Assembly (NCBI RefSeq): GCF_000516515.1 | Contig: NZ_KI911784.1 | Coordinates: 2,202,881-2,266,880 of the forward strand | DNA length: 64,000 nt | Source of the DNA: Chloroflexus sp. Y-396-1 | GTDB lineage: Bacteria > Chloroflexota > Chloroflexia > Chloroflexales > Chloroflexaceae | Direction of reading: 5' to 3' | Shown: in pieces, positions 60,685 through 64,000 of the stretch | How the letters are laid out: each line of letters opens with the position of its first letter | Position numbering within the stretch: position 1 is the first letter of the stretch | Made by a program: the position numbers and the translations under genes | Notes under the pieces: model-generated | Database searches by the model: none | What the model saw: only the letters and a program-made list of their open reading frames with translations | Told to the model about the DNA's origin: nothing

Positions 60685-63195
60685 TTACACTACCTTATCA
60701 AAATTGGTTGGCTTGTACGTCAGACGTGCATCCAAATCGGCGAGACGGCCAATGCGCTGTATGCCCACCGCACTTCCTTTATAGTACGGGATGATGACCG
60801 CCGGATCAACATACGGTGTGGTCAGACTATTCGTAGTCGCCCGCGGGTGAGCAAACAGCATAAAGATCACACCTGGCTTGACGCTTGTGCTCACGACAGT
60901 GTATGCCATCGTCTCGCCGTAGTCGTTAAACAAACGCACAACATCTCCTGGCTGGAGACCTTCCTTCTTTGCGTCCTCTGGACTGATTTCGATATAGGGC
61001 AAGGGTGTCCGTTCGGCAAAGAAGGGAATGTTCATGTCGTTGTAGAGAGTCTGCCAGTTATTGTTGCGCCCGTTAGTCAGGAAGTATGGATACTTGTTGA
61101 TCTGCTCCTGGACGATGGCCGGGAATCCGGGCCATGGCGTTGGCAGCATCTTGGCCTTGCCGCTCTCAGTATAGAAGGGTTCACCGTTCTCAAAGTAACG
61201 TACCCGCCCCTGCGGTTTGCCGTTCACAATTGTGACAGGTGTCTGAATACCGTTGTTACCGGCTGCCTTAAGGAAGGCATAATCGACGCCCTTATACCGC
61301 TCGGTGCTGGCCTTCACGCCATCGGCAAACGACTGACCACCTTCCAGGAAGACTTCTTCGGCCGTTTTCCACTCGAAACCGCTGAATCGTTGAGCGATGT
61401 CGGCATTACCGTCAGCTTGGGCCAGGGCTTTGATACGCTGAGCCAGCATCCCCAAAATCTTCCAGTCTGGCTCGGCGATACCTGGTGGGTCCATGAACTT
61501 CTCGTACAGCCGCAAACGACGTTCACCGTTGATTGACGTAATCGGACTTTCGCCCCAGGCTGCTGCCGGGAAGACCACGTGGGCATGCTTTGCCGTCTCG
61601 GTGAGATAAATATCCTGAACAATAATGAACAAACCGCCCTGTCTGACGGCATCGAGAATTGCCTGAGCCTTGGTGGCATTATCGGCGGCGAAGTTGGCAT
61701 CCAGCACATCTTTGACGAGTTTGCCGCGCGTTTGTAATGTCTCACGGATGCGCTGTGCATTGAGGGTAGTTACCGCTGGGTTGCACCCAACAACGTAGAA
61801 TACATTCCCTTGCCCTTGGCTTAGCAGATCGTCAATGTACGGTGCAGGACGTGGTCCCGGGTAACCAGGGCGCACATATCCTTCCTGATGACCGCCCAAT
61901 CGACCACAACCTGTCCCAGGTTTGCCAAAATTGCCGGTCAGGAGTGCCAGATTGACAATGCTGCCGATATTCTCGTAATTCTTCAATCCCCAGATGACAC
62001 CCTTCTCGTACAGGAAGATTGCCCGCGGTCGAGTCCCATCGCTCTTGGTCTCGGCAATCCAACTCGCAGCCTGCTCGATCTGAGCGCGTGACAGACCGGT
62101 GATCCGTTCGGCTTCGGCCAGTACCTCGTCGAGACTCTTACCAATCTGGAGGCTCTGCTCAAGGAAGGGCTGCACCGTTTCCGCTTCAACCCGGTTAGCG
62201 ACAAAATCTTTATCATGCCACTGTCGTTCATAAACGACTCGTGCGATGGCATTGGCCAGCGCAATATCGGTGCCAGGGTTAAGTTGCAGGTGCAATACCC
62301 GATCCTTTCCGGCAGCCTGCTCGCTGACGACCACTGTGGCCGTGCGTCGTGGATCGATAATGACAATCCGGCCTGGGCCAACCTGTTCGCCAGGACGCGC
62401 ATCCTTTTTGGCGTTTACCGTTGTTCCCTGGATGTTCGGGAGCATGTGTACTAGGTAGAAGTTTGACTGGGTTTCGTAAGAATTGGCGCCCCACAGCACG
62501 ATGGTATCGGCGAGTTCAGCATCGACGTAAGCGAAATTGAGTTCAGGAACTCCCATATCGCGCGAGGCATGCACCTCGGAATTGTACGCCGGACGATTGT
62601 GGATCGAGCAGTTGATTGTCTGGACTGCGTTGAAGAAGAATTTCCCAACCGCCCAGTTGTTCTCAAACCCACCACCGCCGCCACCGTGGTCAAAGATTTT
62701 CATAAAGATCGAATTGTTACCGTCGCGCTGTATACTGCCATAGATGACACGCGCTGTCAGATCGATCGCATCTTCCCACGTGGTGGGGACTTGCTCAGTA
62801 GCACGGTAGACGAGAGGATGGGTCAACCGAACATGCGTTGGGCCGTCTGGCCGGTAGAGGCTGCTGCCGAGTGTACCCCCACGAGCTGAGTGATGTCCCT
62901 TATTGACCACACACTCCTTATCGGGGACGATGGCAATGTGATAGCGACGACCATCACGCTCGGTAATGACCGAATGGTGGGCTGGTGCGATCCAATCACC
63001 GCTGAGCGGAGCGACCTGTTTGGTAAAATCTACTCCCAGCGCATTCTGATCGGGAAGCAGTCCTCCTGAACGTCCCTCTGGCCACTTATAAACGTGATAA
63101 CCGCAACCAACAATGCAGTAATGACATACCGTTTGATATTTTTCGGCATCGACTGGTGGTAACACCAGTCGATCAGATGGACGGTATACAGGCAT
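60685..63195 (-). CDS. aioA: Arsenite oxidase, molybdopterin subunit
   Basis: An 836-residue DMSO-reductase-family enzyme that oxidises arsenite to arsenate at a bis-molybdopterin centre. VCHYCIVGCGYHVY supplies Cys 24, 27 and 31 of the [3Fe-4S] cluster, and KGHHSARGG (Ser 103) takes the position of the fourth ligand, as in known AioA. FDHGGGGGGFENN, LWGANSYETQSNFY and GCGRLGGHQEGYVRPGYPG are AioA hallmarks; no molybdenum-coordinating Cys or Sec is present. Length fits the family. No signal peptide is expected; it exports with the Tat-dependent partner AioB. It follows aioB by 12 bases with AGGAGGAAAA upstream. Confidence 0.95.
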   Translation of the reverse strand: MPVYRPSDRLVLPPVDAEKYQTVCHYCIVGCGYHVYKWPEGRSGGLLPDQNALGVDFTKQVAPLSGDWIAPAHHSVITERDGRRYHIAIVPDKECVVNKGHHSARGGTLGSSLYRPDGPTHVRLTHPLVYRATEQVPTTWEDAIDLTARVIYGSIQRDGNNSIFMKIFDHGGGGGGFENNWAVGKFFFNAVQTINCSIHNRPAYNSEVHASRDMGVPELNFAYVDAELADTIVLWGANSYETQSNFYLVHMLPNIQGTTVNAKKDARPGEQVGPGRIVIIDPRRTATVVVSEQAAGKDRVLHLQLNPGTDIALANAIARVVYERQWHDKDFVANRVEAETVQPFLEQSLQIGKSLDEVLAEAERITGLSRAQIEQAASWIAETKSDGTRPRAIFLYEKGVIWGLKNYENIGSIVNLALLTGNFGKPGTGCGRLGGHQEGYVRPGYPGPRPAPYIDDLLSQGQGNVFYVVGCNPAVTTLNAQRIRETLQTRGKLVKDVLDANFAADNATKAQAILDAVRQGGLFIIVQDIYLTETAKHAHVVFPAAAWGESPITSINGERRLRLYEKFMDPPGIAEPDWKILGMLAQRIKALAQADGNADIAQRFSGFEWKTAEEVFLEGGQSFADGVKASTERYKGVDYAFLKAAGNNGIQTPVTIVNGKPQGRVRYFENGEPFYTESGKAKMLPTPWPGFPAIVQEQINKYPYFLTNGRNNNWQTLYNDMNIPFFAERTPLPYIEISPEDAKKEGLQPGDVVRLFNDYGETMAYTVVSTSVKPGVIFMLFAHPRATTNSLTTPYVDPAVIIPYYKGSAVGIQRIGRLADLDARLTYKPTNFDKVV

Positions 63196-63207
63196 AGTCT
63201 TTTCCTC

Positions 63208-63861
63208 CTATAGCTCAGTCAGGCTGAGATTATGCGGTCGTCCGTAGATCAATCCCTGCACCCCAACTGCGTAGATGTCCTGGCCCTCCACTTCCAGAAC
63301 GATCCGTGGCAGATTCTGAGTAGCCGGTCCATTGATAAGAATTGCATCGGCTTCGGCATCGAAGTGGCTGTAGTGGCATGGACACACAAAGATTTTGGTG
63401 GCAGGATCGTAATTCATCGGACATCCCATGTGGGTGCATAATCCGCTATACGCGACAATGTCTTCGTCTGGCCCCACGCCACCAGGGACTTTTTTCCCTA
63501 GCTTGAGTACCTGGATTGGTGAAAACTGATCAGGGTAAGTGGCGCCGAATACTCCATTTTTCAGATCGTTGAGAGTAGCGATCTTCAATCGTGGGTAGGG
63601 TAGAACCTCGCTGATCAGCGGGACTTCGACTTTCTCGGTAACGACAACCGGTGACGGGGCAGGAGCTGGTGTAGGAACCTGCGCTTGTGGAGCTGACGTT
63701 GGTGGAACAGCGGTTGGTGCGGGTGGCGGAGCAGCACACGCTGCCAGGATGGCAGCAGCGCCACTGACTGAGCCTAGTTTGAGAAAACTCCGTCGGTCGA
63801 GACGACCCTTCGTTGGGCGATCGGTCTCCTCTTCCGGGAGCCTGATCTCTTGATCTGACAT
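63208..63861 (-). CDS. aioB: Arsenite oxidase, Rieske subunit (Tat lipoprotein)
   Basis: A 217-residue Rieske protein that takes electrons from AioA. LDRRSFLKLGS (Arg 23-24) is a twin-arginine signal, and ILAAC at Cys 42 is a lipobox, so it is probably a Tat-exported lipoprotein with a Pro/Ala linker after it. The [2Fe-2S] ligands are CTHMGC near 141 and CPCHYSHF near 158, with the remaining two Cys placed to form the usual disulfide. ATG 63861 has AGGAGAG upstream; the longer ORF to 63957 has no support. The gene order aioB-aioA is standard. No aioXSR regulators or cytochrome lie in the visible part. Confidence 0.93.
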   Translation of the reverse strand: MSDQEIRLPEEETDRPTKGRLDRRSFLKLGSVSGAAAILAACAAPPPAPTAVPPTSAPQAQVPTPAPAPSPVVVTEKVEVPLISEVLPYPRLKIATLNDLKNGVFGATYPDQFSPIQVLKLGKKVPGGVGPDEDIVAYSGLCTHMGCPMNYDPATKIFVCPCHYSHFDAEADAILINGPATQNLPRIVLEVEGQDIYAVGVQGLIYGRPHNLSLTEL

Positions 63862-64000
63862 AGATCTCTCTCCTCGTCTATAAGGAATTCTGATAGCTTT
63901 AGGGTATTCGTAGTATAGACTACTGATCTCAAAGGGGTGAAGATCCGAACTGGTCAAATTAGCGATCCAAAGGGGTCAATGAGTAGGTGTGGTGGAGACT

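Noticed and set aside
1-64000. tRNA, rRNA and complete transposase genes
   Set aside because: I looked for T-loop and anticodon-arm patterns and for DDE or RNase H-like transposase motifs and saw none that held up; a covariance search would be needed to exclude them fully.

Overview
The window looks like chromosome of a filamentous anoxygenic phototroph of the genus Chloroflexus (Chloroflexota). The evidence is the moderately GC-rich coding style, many extended -10 promoters, arsenite oxidase genes of the type known in Chloroflexus, a LysW-type amino-acid kinase and hydrolase, and many short palindromic intergenic repeats. This assignment is an inference from gene content; no 16S or other marker is present. 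I found no rRNA, tRNA or complete transposase.

Layout. 1-4405 (+): end of a MoxR ATPase, a small coiled-coil protein, a glycosyltransferase and a lipoprotein lytic transglycosylase. 4752-6692 (+): UvrD-type helicase. 7070-16319 (-): a pseudokinase with a DnaJ-like zinc finger, then a housekeeping cluster (cysE, cysS, prmA, manA, rsmE, ctpA) and an FmdB-type zinc ribbon. 16896-29165: lysZ-like kinase, an LCP protein with an anti-sigma-type zinc finger, an S9 peptidase, apaG, ferredoxin, NFACT/RqcH, then gmk, yqeY, a 7TM-HD phosphohydrolase and a glucosaminidase-like protein. 29552-36427: RsbR-like PAS/STAS protein, M20 amidohydrolase, MBL hydrolase, aldehyde dehydrogenase, sufE, and the last gene of a three-gene caspase-like peptidase operon (39249-36104). 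39424-42196: response regulator and sensor kinase diverging around a 17-bp tandem repeat.

47044-42262 (-) is the most interesting unit. A promoter and a cobalamin riboswitch with its own intrinsic terminator precede five genes: a terpenoid-cyclase-like alpha-toroid protein with an LPTTG anchor, a DUF4430-like anchored protein, a CobC-type phosphatase, CobS and an EcfT transporter subunit. The first two together resemble vertebrate transcobalamin/intrinsic factor split into its alpha and beta domains, so the operon reads as surface capture, uptake and salvage of corrinoids.

48088-57523 is accessory. It holds a 395-bp terminal-inverted-repeat element, a 38-bp repeat pair with one spacer-like segment, an RsbW-like kinase, a YcxB-like protein, an integron attC-like site, a type II restriction-modification pair, a decayed methyltransferase, and a 1410-residue fusion of a Cas4/RecB-type nuclease with an SF1 helicase. 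57560-63861 holds a NarL-type sensor kinase, an AT-rich gene-free stretch, a 22-unit array of 37-bp palindromic repeats, and arsenite oxidase aioBA. The same palindrome core occurs singly or at array ends elsewhere in the window.
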